Shown: positions 17,345 to 26,869, counted from the first letter of the stretch. The stretch: DNA of 51,278 nt from Candidatus Peribacteria bacterium (GCA_943349045.1 CALQZC010000003.1:1-51278); one strand, 5' to 3'. The notes: generated from the letters alone by a model not told the origin. Program-made: numbers and translations.

Positions 17345-17406
17345 AAAAGTTCTCCATGCTCATGGCATCGTAAGGGAGTTTTCACACCAACACCTTACCC
17401 ATTCCC

Positions 17407-18153
17407 ATGAAACCACTCAAAGTTCAGTTCCACGTGCACACGGCACAAGATCCGGTTGACCACCCAAAGCACACCGCCGAGCAAATGCTCGACATGGCTG
17501 CCGAAAAAAATTACGACGTCGTTTCTATCACCCATCACGACAGTTTTTTCTTCAATGACGATATAAAAGAGTACGCCGAAAAACTCGGTATTTTACTCGT
17601 ACCCGGAATTGAAAAAACAGTTTCTCGCAGACATGTACTCATTATCAACGCTACAAAAGACGCCGAAAGAATTAATAATTTTTACGATCTCTCAAAATAT
17701 AAAAAATCCCACCCAGACTGTCTCGTCATTGCCGCGCATCCGTATTACCCACGTGGATTCTGTCTCCAGGAAAAACTTCTCGAAAATATCAATCTCTTCG
17801 ATGCGATCGAGTACTCATGGTTCTTCACGGAAAAAATGAATATGTTTAATAAACAGGCAGAAGAAGTTGCAAAACTTCATAAAAAGGCCCTGATCGGCAC
17901 ATCCGACAATCACATCCTCCCCTACTTCGATCAAAATTTCTCACTCGTCTATGCCGAAAAAAACTGGCAAGCCATCCGCGAGGCCATTCTTGCAAACAAG
18001 TGCGAAATGAAACCAACTCCCCTCACCGGCAGCGAGTTCCTCAAACTCACCATGCAGATGATCTTCGAGTTCGATCTCCCCTTCCAGTTCCGCAGCCTGA
18101 AACAGAAGCTATCAAGCCTCAAAACAGATCATTTTATTGACAAAAATAAATAA
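17407..18153 (+). CDS. PHP-domain metal-dependent phosphoesterase
   Basis: 248 residues with the PHP-domain metal ligands in order: HVHT (residues ~9-12), ITHHDS near residue 45, the Glu of PGIEKT, the His of IAAHPYYP and the GTSDNH pair near residue 165. PHP proteins hydrolyse phosphoesters with two or three metal ions. Stand-alone members include histidinol-phosphatase, nucleoside bisphosphate phosphatase and 3'-5' exonucleases, and the substrate here cannot be read. The C-terminal ~60 residues are helical and basic. The protein lacks an obvious signal peptide, so it should be cytoplasmic. Confidence 0.86.
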   Translation: MKPLKVQFHVHTAQDPVDHPKHTAEQMLDMAAEKNYDVVSITHHDSFFFNDDIKEYAEKLGILLVPGIEKTVSRRHVLIINATKDAERINNFYDLSKYKKSHPDCLVIAAHPYYPRGFCLQEKLLENINLFDAIEYSWFFTEKMNMFNKQAEEVAKLHKKALIGTSDNHILPYFDQNFSLVYAEKNWQAIREAILANKCEMKPTPLTGSEFLKLTMQMIFEFDLPFQFRSLKQKLSSLKTDHFIDKNK

Positions 18154-18192
18154 AGTAGTAAAATTAGCCCTTAGATATTTACACCACTCTCT

Positions 18193-18552
18193 ATGTTTGA
18201 TGCTGAACCAGATGACAAGGACGTAGTGCATGGATTTGAAGATTATGCCGTTGGTATGAGCGAGGTCGTTGACGATTCTGTCGATAGTTTTATTGTGACC
18301 GCACTCAAGAACCAAACAATCGGAGACCGTATTGAAAAATTCGCCCCAGGATTTAGAGATATGCCACAACATGCACAACGTAGGATTACAATGGAATATC
18401 TTAAAGAACAAAGAGCAAATGGAGAAAAACGATCCGAGGCAGAAGAGGCGGCAAAGGCTGCTGCAAGAGCTGCAAAAGATGCAGGCCCTACCATTGAATT
18501 CACGAAAGTAGCCGTCATCAATGATCTACACGCGGTATATGAACGGGTGTAA
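18193..18552 (+). CDS. Unknown protein with Ala-rich helix (119 aa)
   Basis: A soluble protein that I do not recognise. The N-terminal ~35 residues are acidic (MFDAEPDDKDVVHGFED). Residues ~70-100 form a charged, Ala-rich helix (GEKRSEAEEAAKAAARAAKD) that may be a coiled coil. It sits between the PHP gene and pta, and both intergenic gaps are short (39 and 73 nt). pta has its own -10 box, so an operon with pta is not needed. The codon bias looks native. Confidence 0.55.
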   Translation: MFDAEPDDKDVVHGFEDYAVGMSEVVDDSVDSFIVTALKNQTIGDRIEKFAPGFRDMPQHAQRRITMEYLKEQRANGEKRSEAEEAAKAAARAAKDAGPTIEFTKVAVINDLHAVYERV

Positions 18553-18581
18553 AATTCAATGTCATAGATACAATAGAAACG

Positions 18582-18590
18582 TGTTACAAT
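18582..18590 (+). promoter_or_regulatory. Extended -10 promoter element for pta
   Basis: TGT-TACAAT at 18582-18590 is an extended -10 box about 35 nt before the pta ATG. The same ACGTGnTACAAT string precedes the deaminase gene at 30367. No clear -35 is seen. CAGAGA before the ATG is a weak ribosome-binding candidate. Confidence 0.45.
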
Positions 18591-18625
18591 CCCAGTAGCA
18601 CGTTTTTTTAATTGGTGCACAGAGA

Positions 18626-19645
18626 ATGAAAAATCTCATCGCTCGCATTATCGATCAAGCGCAAAAAAATCCACAACGGATCGTGTTTGCGGAGACCGAT
18701 GATCCACGCACTCTGCAGGCGATCGATTATCTCCACGATCACAAAATTATCACGCCAGTACTCATTGGGAGTAAGGAAAAAATCGCAGCCATAGCAGAAA
18801 AAAACAAGGTTAAGATGTCACTTGATGATCTTGATATTTTTGACAAAGATGCAGCAGGCTCAAAAGAAAAAATGGAAACCTACGCGCAAAAACTCTACGA
18901 ACGACGAAAAGAAAAAGGCATGACCATCGAAGAGGCACGAGAAAAAATGCAACTACCCGACTACATCGGATGCATGATGACTCACCTCGACGAGGTTGAT
19001 GGCATGGTCTCAGGCGCAACCTCGCACTCCTCAGATTTTCTCACACCGATTTTCCAGATCATCGGAACCAAAGAAAAATTTCACAAAGTATCCGGTGTGT
19101 TTTTCATGCTCATGCAGCAGCGATTCATGCTCTTCGCCGACTGCTCGGTAATCGTAAATCCGGACGCCCGTGACCTCGCGAATATTGCCTTGGATACGGC
19201 ACAAACTGCCCGTCGCTTCGGTATCGAACCTCGCGTGGCGATGCTCTCATTTTCGACACACGGCTCAAGCGCCGACGAATCAATTCAAAAAATTCCTGAG
19301 GCCATGAAACTGATTAAACAAGAAGATCCATCATTGATCATCGACGGAGAAATCCAACTCGATGCCGCCGTCGTTCCAGATATTGCCGCACGAAAATTTC
19401 CAGATTCACCTCTGCAGGGAAATGCAAATATCCTCATATTTCCAGACCTCAACAGTGCGAACATCGGATACAAACTCTGTGAACGGCTCGCAAAAGCTGA
19501 TGCCATCGGTCCAATACTTCAAGGCTTGCGTAAGCCAGTAAATGACCTCTCGCGCGGATGCGACTGGGAAGACATTGTCCATGTCGCCGCCATCACCGCC
19601 TGCGAAGCGATGTCCGCAGATTACGACACCAAAGAATACCAATAG
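18626..19645 (+). CDS. pta: Phosphate acetyltransferase
   Basis: 339 residues, the single-domain Pta type. It converts acetyl-CoA plus phosphate to acetyl phosphate and CoA. Family signatures include RIVFAETDDPRTLQAIDYL at the N-terminus, DEVDGMVSGATSHSSDFL (the substrate-binding loop), MLMQQRFMLFADCSVIVNPD, RVAMLSFSTHGSS, DGEIQLDAAVVPDIAARKFP, NILIFPDLNSANIGYKLCER and the C-terminal PVNDLSRGC. The length matches the short Pta family. ackA follows 20 nt downstream on the same strand, giving the usual acetate/ATP-producing pair of fermenting cells. Confidence 0.96.
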   Translation: MKNLIARIIDQAQKNPQRIVFAETDDPRTLQAIDYLHDHKIITPVLIGSKEKIAAIAEKNKVKMSLDDLDIFDKDAAGSKEKMETYAQKLYERRKEKGMTIEEAREKMQLPDYIGCMMTHLDEVDGMVSGATSHSSDFLTPIFQIIGTKEKFHKVSGVFFMLMQQRFMLFADCSVIVNPDARDLANIALDTAQTARRFGIEPRVAMLSFSTHGSSADESIQKIPEAMKLIKQEDPSLIIDGEIQLDAAVVPDIAARKFPDSPLQGNANILIFPDLNSANIGYKLCERLAKADAIGPILQGLRKPVNDLSRGCDWEDIVHVAAITACEAMSADYDTKEYQ

Positions 19646-19665
19646 CCACTTCACCTCACTCACCC

Positions 19666-20838
19666 ATGCTCATTCTCGTCTTTAACGCCGGCTCATCGAG
19701 CCTCAAGTGTCAGCTCGTCGATACCAAGCGCGAAAAAATATTATTTTCCTCAATGGTCGATCGACTCGGCCATAAGAAATGTGAGTTCCGTATGGAAGTA
19801 GGCGCGAAAAAACTCACCACCAAGCCAAAAATCAAAACCATCTCGCAAGCCGTATCACTCACCTGCGAGTTTCTTTTCAGTCAGAAAATTTTCAAGAATC
19901 AGAAAATCGAAGCGATCGCTCACCGTGTCGTTCACGGTGGAGAGACCTACTATGAGCCAACGATCATCAACGCAAAAGTTCTCACAGAACTCACGAAACT
20001 CTACGCACTTGCCCCACTTCACAATCCTCCAAACGTCGAAGGTATCAAGGCAGCACAAAAGATATTCAAAAAACTTCCACAGATCGCCATATTCGATACC
20101 GGCTACTACAAAGACTTACCGATTCACGCCTATCTCTACCCCGTTCCGATCGAATGGCACGAAAAATTCGGCGTCCGACGCTACGGCTTTCACGGCATCA
20201 GTCACGAATACGTCACACAGATCGCGGTCAAAAAACTTCGCGGATTTCTCAGGCTCGGAAGCGCGAAAAACACTCGAGTCATCTCTTGCCATCTCGGAAA
20301 CGGTTGCAGTATTACCGCATCAATCAACGGAAAAGCACTCGATACCAGCATGGGTTTCACGCCACTCGAAGGCATTCCCATGGGAACACGCTCCGGAAAT
20401 ATCGATCCGGCACTCGTCCCCTACCTCGCGAAAAAACTCAAGATCACACCCGAAAAAGTCATCGACCTTCTCAACCGCGAGTCCGGTCTCAAAGGGCTCT
20501 CTGGAGTCTCAGGTGACATGCGCGACATTCGTGCCGGCAATCTAAAAAATAATCCCGCAACGCAGCTCGCCTACAATATCTACATCGACCGAATCGCCAA
20601 ATATATCGGCGGCTACACCACCGTTCTTGGTGGCCTCGACGCACTCGTCTTCACCGCTGGCGTCGGTGAAAATGCCACCTACCTTCAAAAAGACATCCTC
20701 AAAAAACTCGCGCACCTCACCAAATTCAAGACATTCATTATTCACACCCAGGAAGAGCTGCATATCGCAATGAAAGCAAAAGAGTTCATCAGCTTAAAGG
20801 AAGTCGAAATGCGTTCCCTTAAGCGGATTATCAGGTGA
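19666..20838 (+). CDS. ackA: Acetate kinase
   Basis: 390 residues from the ATG at 19666, where the family N-terminus MLILVFNAGSSSLKCQL begins. An upstream in-frame start at 19558 lies inside pta. AckA transfers phosphate from acetyl phosphate to ADP, yielding acetate and ATP. Other motifs are AHRVVHGGETY, HNPPN, AIFDTGYYKDLP, RRYGFHGISHEYV, HLGNGCSITA, DTSMGFTPLEGIPMGTRSG and VFTAGVGENA. Its stop is a UGA and the last 45 nt overlap the convergent surface-protein gene. The C-terminal ~10 residues beyond the usual family end (SLKRIIR) fall in this overlap. Confidence 0.95.
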   Translation: MLILVFNAGSSSLKCQLVDTKREKILFSSMVDRLGHKKCEFRMEVGAKKLTTKPKIKTISQAVSLTCEFLFSQKIFKNQKIEAIAHRVVHGGETYYEPTIINAKVLTELTKLYALAPLHNPPNVEGIKAAQKIFKKLPQIAIFDTGYYKDLPIHAYLYPVPIEWHEKFGVRRYGFHGISHEYVTQIAVKKLRGFLRLGSAKNTRVISCHLGNGCSITASINGKALDTSMGFTPLEGIPMGTRSGNIDPALVPYLAKKLKITPEKVIDLLNRESGLKGLSGVSGDMRDIRAGNLKNNPATQLAYNIYIDRIAKYIGGYTTVLGGLDALVFTAGVGENATYLQKDILKKLAHLTKFKTFIIHTQEELHIAMKAKEFISLKEVEMRSLKRIIR

Positions 20839-23151
20839 AAGTTCTCCGCCCTTCTGGAGAATGGTTTTCACTGGCTTTCCTTGAGCATTGATGGCCTTAA
20901 TCTTCATAAGGTCAAAGAAGGCATCGTCAAGTGAGTCGTCGATGACACCCTGTGCCTTCAGTGAGAAGCACGTAGTGCTACCAGCATACATATCAACATT
21001 GGAGCTCATAGGAAATATGGCCGTATGCTTGCTCCATCCAGCCTTTTCAAGCAGGACAGAGAGTCCACTCGAAGTATCGATCTTTACAGTCTTAAAAGGT
21101 GATTGCTCACGAACTAGATGGTCAAAAGTTATCTCAGTAATTTGAGCATTTTCATTTGGCACGAGACAGAACTGATTCATCTCGACATACTCGCCTGGCT
21201 TCATCGTATCGAGATCAACAATTTTTGTATAAGGCGGTGGAATATTATTTGAGGATGTCTCAAAGATGCCTGACTGAGTAAAGACAGTGTCATTAAATAC
21301 GAGAGGAAGGGTAATAGGCTTTGAAGTTTTAGAAGCCGGAGTGAATGTCATGAGAGGAGCTGGCATACCAGATTTAATAGGAATACTTTTGCCATCCTGA
21401 ACGACAGTGAAGTCTTTACCATAGTTCACCGAAAGTGAGTTGATGACGGGCTGGATGTAATAAGAAGATTTTAGCGACTTCGGAAGCTCTAAGAGAGAAA
21501 AATAAACATTAAGCCCATTAGTAAATGCCGGAAGTTGAAGAGTAAAGGGTGTTTGAGGCATCACGACAATATCCTGAGGCTTATCATTCTGAAGTGAATT
21601 CGAAGAAGAAAAATGAGCACGTATTTTGAATGGCCCTTGGGCATTGCTCTTGAAAACCATCGACATGGGAAGAGGATTATATTTCATGGCATACGATGTG
21701 CTCTGATAATTTTTAAGATAAAGAGCAGCCAAAGGTTCTGGATTATTCGGAAGCTTCTCGTTGAGGGCGTCAATAGACTGAGTACCGCCATAGCTGTTGA
21801 AGTTAACCTCGAGAGCATTGAGATTGACGGCCAACTGAGTGACAGTATCGGCACCTTTATAGTTTTCTTCGCTGTCTTCAATTTTGTAATCTGGTGGGAA
21901 TAGAGGCTGTGGCTTACCAGAAACATCGAGCTGAATCGTTCCAAGAATACTAGAAACAAAAGGAGTTTGTGACTGGTCAGACTTTTCAGCTATCACCGCA
22001 CCATTACCTTTGATATTAGTAATTTTGAGAGTGTATGTTGCGCTATCAAGGGGAAGGTCGAGGTTAATGTTTGCCAAAAAATCAGTCATCGTATCGAGCT
22101 TGATATTCATGGGGATAGTCGTTGGCGTATTCGGCTGGAGAATAATCTGCTTCACTGGAAGTGTGAGCATATCATCTCCATAATCAAACTGGAGATCGTT
22201 CGAAGTAATTACCGTCGAATAAAGTTTCATTTTTACGGGTTTTGAGGCATTCGTCTTGAGCTCGATATCAAAACTATCAAGCTGATATGCATGAGCATAC
22301 ATGTTGTTTCCGTAAAACGAGAGGTTAACAAAAGGAGGATTATCCTTAGGCTTAAGCTCGTATGCCTGGATGGATGGAGCCTGATATTCGATAAGAAAAG
22401 GGCCCGGTTTTGCCGTGAAAAGCGTGAGAACTCCAAGACCATAATCACTATTGGCATTCTTCCCGGTTAACTGTTGTTTTATCCAGGTGTCAGTGAGACT
22501 TGTTTGAGAGAAGTAGACAGGTGTGTTGCTTCCTACGCCAAGGATGACAGGAATAATCCACTTACCTCCAGGTTTTATGCTCGTTGCCATGAGATTGAAC
22601 TTTCGGCAGTTGCCAGGTTCGATGCTGACCGGCTTATCGAGAATAATGTCATATATTTTCTGCTGATATCCACCAGTATTATACTTACCTTGAAGCATAT
22701 CCGTAATTTCGCTCTTCCAGAGCTGCTGTGAATCGAGATACGGAATGAACGAAAAATTCGCTTTTGCAAACATCTGGAATTTAATTCCAGTAATGGTAGA
22801 TGCTTTTTTCCCCGAAGCGCAAAATGTAAACTGTGTAAGAAGTGACTTTTTATCTTTAGAAACAGCGGTAACTTGCTCTGGAGTATAAGTATAGGACTTT
22901 GGACCTTCTTTGGTAATCATAAGCGAGTCGGGGGTATCGATGAGTCCTCCATAGACATTTCGAAGTGTATCCTTATTGAGATCCTGTGCAAGCCGTTTCA
23001 TGGCAGCCTCATCATTTCTCTGAGCTCGGAGATCTTTTGACTCAATGATATCAAATTGTCCAAGCAGATTGGTACCATTGACCGTTAGCGCAGCAATGAT
23101 GACAAAAACAATTGAACCAAGAATGAGATATTTTCGAGAAAAAGTATTCAT
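20794..23151 (-). CDS. Giant membrane-anchored surface protein, paralogue 2
   Basis: 785 residues. A single N-terminal hydrophobic segment (about residues 8-28, YLILGSIVFVIIAALTV) anchors or exports the protein. The rest is Ser/Thr/Asn-rich, beta-strand-like and probably outside the cell. It is clearly related to the upstream 771-residue neighbour: both have a [FL]CASG motif followed by T[IV]-x-G-[IN]-[KV]-F, both have a second conserved Cys region (GNCRKF / NSCVEV), and both end with a T-[FY]-x-H-L-[VA]-R-[ED]-x-SPFK segment, then a 'DD[AI]-[FW]FDL' block. No known catalytic motif is seen. Its 3' end overlaps ackA by 45 nt. It lies 1 nt after the first paralogue, so they share a transcript. 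Confidence 0.72.
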   Translation of the reverse strand: MNTFSRKYLILGSIVFVIIAALTVNGTNLLGQFDIIESKDLRAQRNDEAAMKRLAQDLNKDTLRNVYGGLIDTPDSLMITKEGPKSYTYTPEQVTAVSKDKKSLLTQFTFCASGKKASTITGIKFQMFAKANFSFIPYLDSQQLWKSEITDMLQGKYNTGGYQQKIYDIILDKPVSIEPGNCRKFNLMATSIKPGGKWIIPVILGVGSNTPVYFSQTSLTDTWIKQQLTGKNANSDYGLGVLTLFTAKPGPFLIEYQAPSIQAYELKPKDNPPFVNLSFYGNNMYAHAYQLDSFDIELKTNASKPVKMKLYSTVITSNDLQFDYGDDMLTLPVKQIILQPNTPTTIPMNIKLDTMTDFLANINLDLPLDSATYTLKITNIKGNGAVIAEKSDQSQTPFVSSILGTIQLDVSGKPQPLFPPDYKIEDSEENYKGADTVTQLAVNLNALEVNFNSYGGTQSIDALNEKLPNNPEPLAALYLKNYQSTSYAMKYNPLPMSMVFKSNAQGPFKIRAHFSSSNSLQNDKPQDIVVMPQTPFTLQLPAFTNGLNVYFSLLELPKSLKSSYYIQPVINSLSVNYGKDFTVVQDGKSIPIKSGMPAPLMTFTPASKTSKPITLPLVFNDTVFTQSGIFETSSNNIPPPYTKIVDLDTMKPGEYVEMNQFCLVPNENAQITEITFDHLVREQSPFKTVKIDTSSGLSVLLEKAGWSKHTAIFPMSSNVDMYAGSTTCFSLKAQGVIDDSLDDAFFDLMKIKAINAQGKPVKTILQKGGELSPDNPLKGTHFDFL

Positions 23152-23152
23152 A

Positions 23153-25468
23153 TTATTTGAAAATGTAAACAGGGCCTTTCACGGGGTTTTGTCCAAGGGG
23201 TAGAGACTTTACAAACACGGGAACGAGAGTACCTCCAGGAGTTTTTGCATCAATTTGAATAAGGTCGAACCAAATATCCTCGACTGGCTCAGCAGGATCC
23301 AGCGCAACAAGTTCATAGGACCAAGTTTCTTCATTGCCGTGAATAAATGGAGTGCTTGGCGTGAATATTGAGTTCTCTTTTGTCCAGTCGGCAGATTTCA
23401 AATAAACATTTGCATCTGATCTTTGAAGTTTAATATCTTTGAACGGGGACGTGTCACGAGCAAGATGTTTGTAGGTAACTCCGTGAATTTTTACATCTCC
23501 CTGCGCAAGGAAGTACGCCGTATTCATCGTGAAACCAGAGGTTTTGCCCTTCGGAAGATTTGCAATAGTGACAAGCTTTGAGGCACCCGAACCTCCACTT
23601 CCCCCTATATCGATAAAATTGAGGGTGGTTGGACCAATAGATACGATACCAAAGGAAAAAGGGAAGATAGCAGACTTATTAACCCACATTTCCTTATCGA
23701 AATCCCACTCCTGAATAAATTGAGGAATGGATTGGCCTTTCTTGTAACCATCTATATCAGTATTGAAGACTTGAACAAGGTTAGTAATTTTTGGCTTAAT
23801 ATGGTGGATAAATTTGGGATCTCCAGGGATATTTTCAGCCTTAATGTAAAGGTCCAAGAGGAAGAAATCGCTCAGTGTAACCACATCTCCCTTGGAAACT
23901 AACTCTGTAGCAATAAGGACGTTATTATTAAAAAACTTGAGCTTAAGAGGTTCCTTAAATGTTCCATCAAATTTAATGGAAAGGTCTTTAACGATAATGT
24001 TGTTTGAATCAGTCCCAGATACACTTGTTTTAATATAAGCAATTTTATAGGATCCCTCTTTGTTTATGCTATTTTGAGCGTCAGTAGAATCGATCCATTG
24101 CTTGCTGCCTTTGCTGGGGTGAGGGTAAATAAACGCAGCGGCTGTCAGGTTATCAACAATTGAAATTATCGTTGTATCAAGGGTTGCAAGATTAGTATCC
24201 AATGACCCATCAGTAACAACATCAACAACTTTGAAGTAAAAATTACCCTTAGTAGCCGGAGTGGATCCAACAGAGAGAATCTTAAGCACTGTCACCTGCC
24301 CATATGAAAGATTGACATTTAGAGGGATAGTTATTTCTTCGCCAGCTTTCATGGTAATACTCTGATCTGCAGGAGCGGGAGTGCCTGAGGAAGAGGTATC
24401 GGAATCCCAGGCATAGCTGCCGAGATTATTTGTATACCAGAGATATGGTTTTGGAGTTGAGGCCTTAATTTTAAACGTCATCGACTCGTAATCCTTCGTC
24501 ACAAGAGAGAGCTTCACGGAAGAGACCGAAGCTTTTCCAGTATTCGGTGTATAGATGGCATAACTGCCATAGAGAAAGTCACTTCCCGTAGCGTTTGCTT
24601 TATATGTCTTATTTTTCGGCTTATCAACGTTGGTAATGAATATTTTTTTATCTGGCTTGAAGGCAATATGGGTACCGACAATCAATGTTTCGTTATTGTT
24701 TCCAAGCCAGTCATTTGCCTGATTATTATATTGAACCTTAACATTAGCTTTGACGCCTACTAAGGAGATTCGCTGCCACTCAGCTTTGGCATCGACACTG
24801 GTAAGGCGCATGCCAACTTCAACGCAGCTATTCGCAAGAAGGAGATAGTTGTCGATGGTCATGAAGTCTCCAGACCAGTCTTGATGAATAGCGACATTGA
24901 GAGAGTCGGGTTTGCCAGTGATTTGAAGAAGGCCAACGCTTGAGTGATCAGATCCTTGCGACATAAATTTCACATTTCCAATCGTGACATCACTTGGGCC
25001 ACTCGCACAGAGGGTGTATTGATTAGCACTCAGTGACTGTTGCGGAGTGATACTCGAAGTTGTAGCCTCAGCAGTAGAAAGCATGACTTTCGATGGAGAA
25101 ACAGAGAGGATGGTCTTCGATAAACTCTCAAGTTTTTCTGCTTCTGCTTTTTGTTTTTCTTCTTCTTTCTTCGCGTCATCCTCTGCACTCGAAGTTATGA
25201 GATCGGTAGGAGGATATGGATTATCAGAAATTTTTCGCTGCCAATCGGCATCCGTATCGCGCATCTGCGCAACGTTATCAAGTCTATCATTACGAAGGTC
25301 TTCCAACCCCAAAGGAATATCGATATCTCGCTGAAAATCGCGAGATTCAAAGTCAAACTCGCCTTTAAAAAATTTTACCGGTGCACCAGATGCGACCAGG
25401 GCAATGATAATTACAGCAATGAGCCCGATAACCCCAATGAGATATTTGTTTTTTGGATGTCCTTCCAT
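23153..25468 (-). CDS. Giant membrane-anchored surface protein, paralogue 1
   Basis: 771 residues with one N-terminal membrane segment (about residues 9-28, LIGVIGLIAVIIIALVASG), then an acidic, Lys/Glu-rich stalk (DDAKKEEEKQKAEAEKLESL) and a long beta-rich, Ser/Thr/Asn-rich ectodomain. Shared motifs with the downstream 785-residue paralogue include LCASGPSDVTIGNVKF, NSCVEVG, KHLARDTSPFKDI and DIWFDLIQIDAKTPGG. No enzyme motif is seen. A strong promoter (TTGCGC-17-TATAAT) drives the pair. In CPR bacteria such proteins are often suspected of cell-cell contact; here that is inference only. Confidence 0.75.
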   Translation of the reverse strand: MEGHPKNKYLIGVIGLIAVIIIALVASGAPVKFFKGEFDFESRDFQRDIDIPLGLEDLRNDRLDNVAQMRDTDADWQRKISDNPYPPTDLITSSAEDDAKKEEEKQKAEAEKLESLSKTILSVSPSKVMLSTAEATTSSITPQQSLSANQYTLCASGPSDVTIGNVKFMSQGSDHSSVGLLQITGKPDSLNVAIHQDWSGDFMTIDNYLLLANSCVEVGMRLTSVDAKAEWQRISLVGVKANVKVQYNNQANDWLGNNNETLIVGTHIAFKPDKKIFITNVDKPKNKTYKANATGSDFLYGSYAIYTPNTGKASVSSVKLSLVTKDYESMTFKIKASTPKPYLWYTNNLGSYAWDSDTSSSGTPAPADQSITMKAGEEITIPLNVNLSYGQVTVLKILSVGSTPATKGNFYFKVVDVVTDGSLDTNLATLDTTIISIVDNLTAAAFIYPHPSKGSKQWIDSTDAQNSINKEGSYKIAYIKTSVSGTDSNNIIVKDLSIKFDGTFKEPLKLKFFNNNVLIATELVSKGDVVTLSDFFLLDLYIKAENIPGDPKFIHHIKPKITNLVQVFNTDIDGYKKGQSIPQFIQEWDFDKEMWVNKSAIFPFSFGIVSIGPTTLNFIDIGGSGGSGASKLVTIANLPKGKTSGFTMNTAYFLAQGDVKIHGVTYKHLARDTSPFKDIKLQRSDANVYLKSADWTKENSIFTPSTPFIHGNEETWSYELVALDPAEPVEDIWFDLIQIDAKTPGGTLVPVFVKSLPLGQNPVKGPVYIFK

Positions 25469-25489
25469 GATATATTTTTATTTGAGTAA

Positions 25490-25518
25490 ATTATAACATA
25501 AAATTGGAAAATGCGCAA
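25490..25518 (-). promoter_or_regulatory. Promoter for the surface-protein pair
   Basis: On the reverse strand TTGCGC (25518-25513), a 17-nt spacer and extended -10 TGT-TATAAT (25495-25490), about 21 nt before the ATG at 25468. It is divergent from, and only a few bases apart from, the YhiN-type gene's promoter. Confidence 0.65.
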
Positions 25519-25524
25519 CAAAGC

Positions 25525-25553
25525 TTTATGCCTAAAGGAAAATACCGTAAAAT
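25525..25553 (+). promoter_or_regulatory. Leaderless promoter for the YhiN-type gene
   Basis: TTTATG (25525-25530), a 17-nt spacer and TAAAAT (25548-25553), then the six bases AGCTTC and the GTG start at 25560. A leaderless transcript is likely. Confidence 0.5.
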
Positions 25554-25559
25554 AGCTTC

Positions 25560-26861
25560 GTGAAACAAACAACGACTCGTATAGCCATCATCGGTGGAGG
25601 GGCAGCAGGGCTTATGGCAGCAGCCACGCTCGCGGAGTCACCAACCGCATCAAATATGGAGATCCATCTTTTCGAAAAAAACTCCTACCTCGGGGCAAAA
25701 GTTATTATTAGTGGCGGCGGACGATGCAATGTCACCACCGGATCAGCGCTGACGAACCGTCGTCACGACATCGAGCAACTACTCACCAACTACCCACGCG
25801 GTGCCAAATTTCTCATGTCGGCGTTGTTTCGATGCCCGCCGCAGTCGGTAATAGACTGGTTCGAGTCGCATGGCGTTCCACTCAAAACAGAAGAGGATCT
25901 ACGAGTTTTTCCAATATCGGATAACGGAAAAGATATCGTCGGCGCTCTCGAACGAACCCTCAAGATCAACAACGCAAAAATACATCTGAACACCAATATC
26001 ACCTCGATAGAAAAAGTAAGCAATATATTCCGTCTGCATACTCGAGCTAGCAAGCTCGCCTCTTGGGGGCAGACCGGACACGAAGATTTCGACACCCTCA
26101 TTATCACCACCGGTGGAAACGCCTATCGCCACACCGGATCAACGGGCGACGGATATGCCTTTGCCAAAGCGCTGAATCACACCATTACCGAACTCGCTCC
26201 ATCACTGAGTTCATACATCACCGTCGAAAAATTTCCCGCAAAAATTTCTGGCGTCTCATTCAAAAAAGCAGGACTCACCCTGAAGACACCAACAGCCACC
26301 TACACCAGAACCGGCGCATTTCTCTTCACCCACAAAGGCATCACGGGCCCAGCCATCTTCGCCCTTTCAGGTATGGCCGCGTACGATACACCTACCAATG
26401 GCAATCCCCTTCATCTCACCATCAACTTCTTTCCCGACGAAACACAAGAAGAACTGGCAGCACGTTTCCAGAATCTCGCCAACACGCACGGAAAAAAACA
26501 ACTCATCAATTTTCTCGATATATTTCTCCCGAAATCCATGTGCGATATTTTCATCGACCTTGCGCAAGCACCACCAGATCTTTCGACGGGACAGCTCACC
26601 AAAGAGCTCAAAACCCGCATTCTCCAGCTCCTTCACGCCCTACCACTCACGATCATCAATAGAACTCCTGGTGACGAATTTGTCACGGCAGGTGGCGTGC
26701 CAACCTCAGAAGTAAACACAAATACCATGGAGTCAAAACTCCAGCCAAACCTCTACTTCGCCGGAGAAATTCTCGACATCGACGGATTCACGGGGGGCTT
26801 CAACCTCCAGGCCTCATGGGCCACCGGACGACTCGCGGGGGAAAGTATTGCAAGCAAATAA
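25560..26861 (+). CDS. HI0933/YhiN-family FAD-dependent oxidoreductase
   Basis: 433 residues from GTG 25560. The dinucleotide-binding motif IAIIGGGAAGLMAAATLAE is at residues ~8-26, followed by LFEKNSYLGAKVIISGGGRC, the family's KxxxSGGGRCN block. DTLIITTGGNAYRHTGSTGDG and FLFTHKGITGPAIFALSG are also diagnostic, and the C-terminus NLYFAGEILDIDGFTGGFNL is the second FAD-contact motif. The family (BaiN/YhiN/HI0933) reduces small molecules or thiols, and its physiological role is mostly unknown. The length is normal. It is convergent with the unknown gene at 26870, 8 nt away. Confidence 0.93.
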   Translation: MKQTTTRIAIIGGGAAGLMAAATLAESPTASNMEIHLFEKNSYLGAKVIISGGGRCNVTTGSALTNRRHDIEQLLTNYPRGAKFLMSALFRCPPQSVIDWFESHGVPLKTEEDLRVFPISDNGKDIVGALERTLKINNAKIHLNTNITSIEKVSNIFRLHTRASKLASWGQTGHEDFDTLIITTGGNAYRHTGSTGDGYAFAKALNHTITELAPSLSSYITVEKFPAKISGVSFKKAGLTLKTPTATYTRTGAFLFTHKGITGPAIFALSGMAAYDTPTNGNPLHLTINFFPDETQEELAARFQNLANTHGKKQLINFLDIFLPKSMCDIFIDLAQAPPDLSTGQLTKELKTRILQLLHALPLTIINRTPGDEFVTAGGVPTSEVNTNTMESKLQPNLYFAGEILDIDGFTGGFNLQASWATGRLAGESIASK

Positions 26862-26869
26862 TAAAACAA

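Noticed and set aside
20836-20838. UGA as glycine (Gracilibacteria/Absconditabacteria code)
   Set aside because: All core genes are full length without internal UGA, and UGA acts as a stop in ackA and the Nudix gene.
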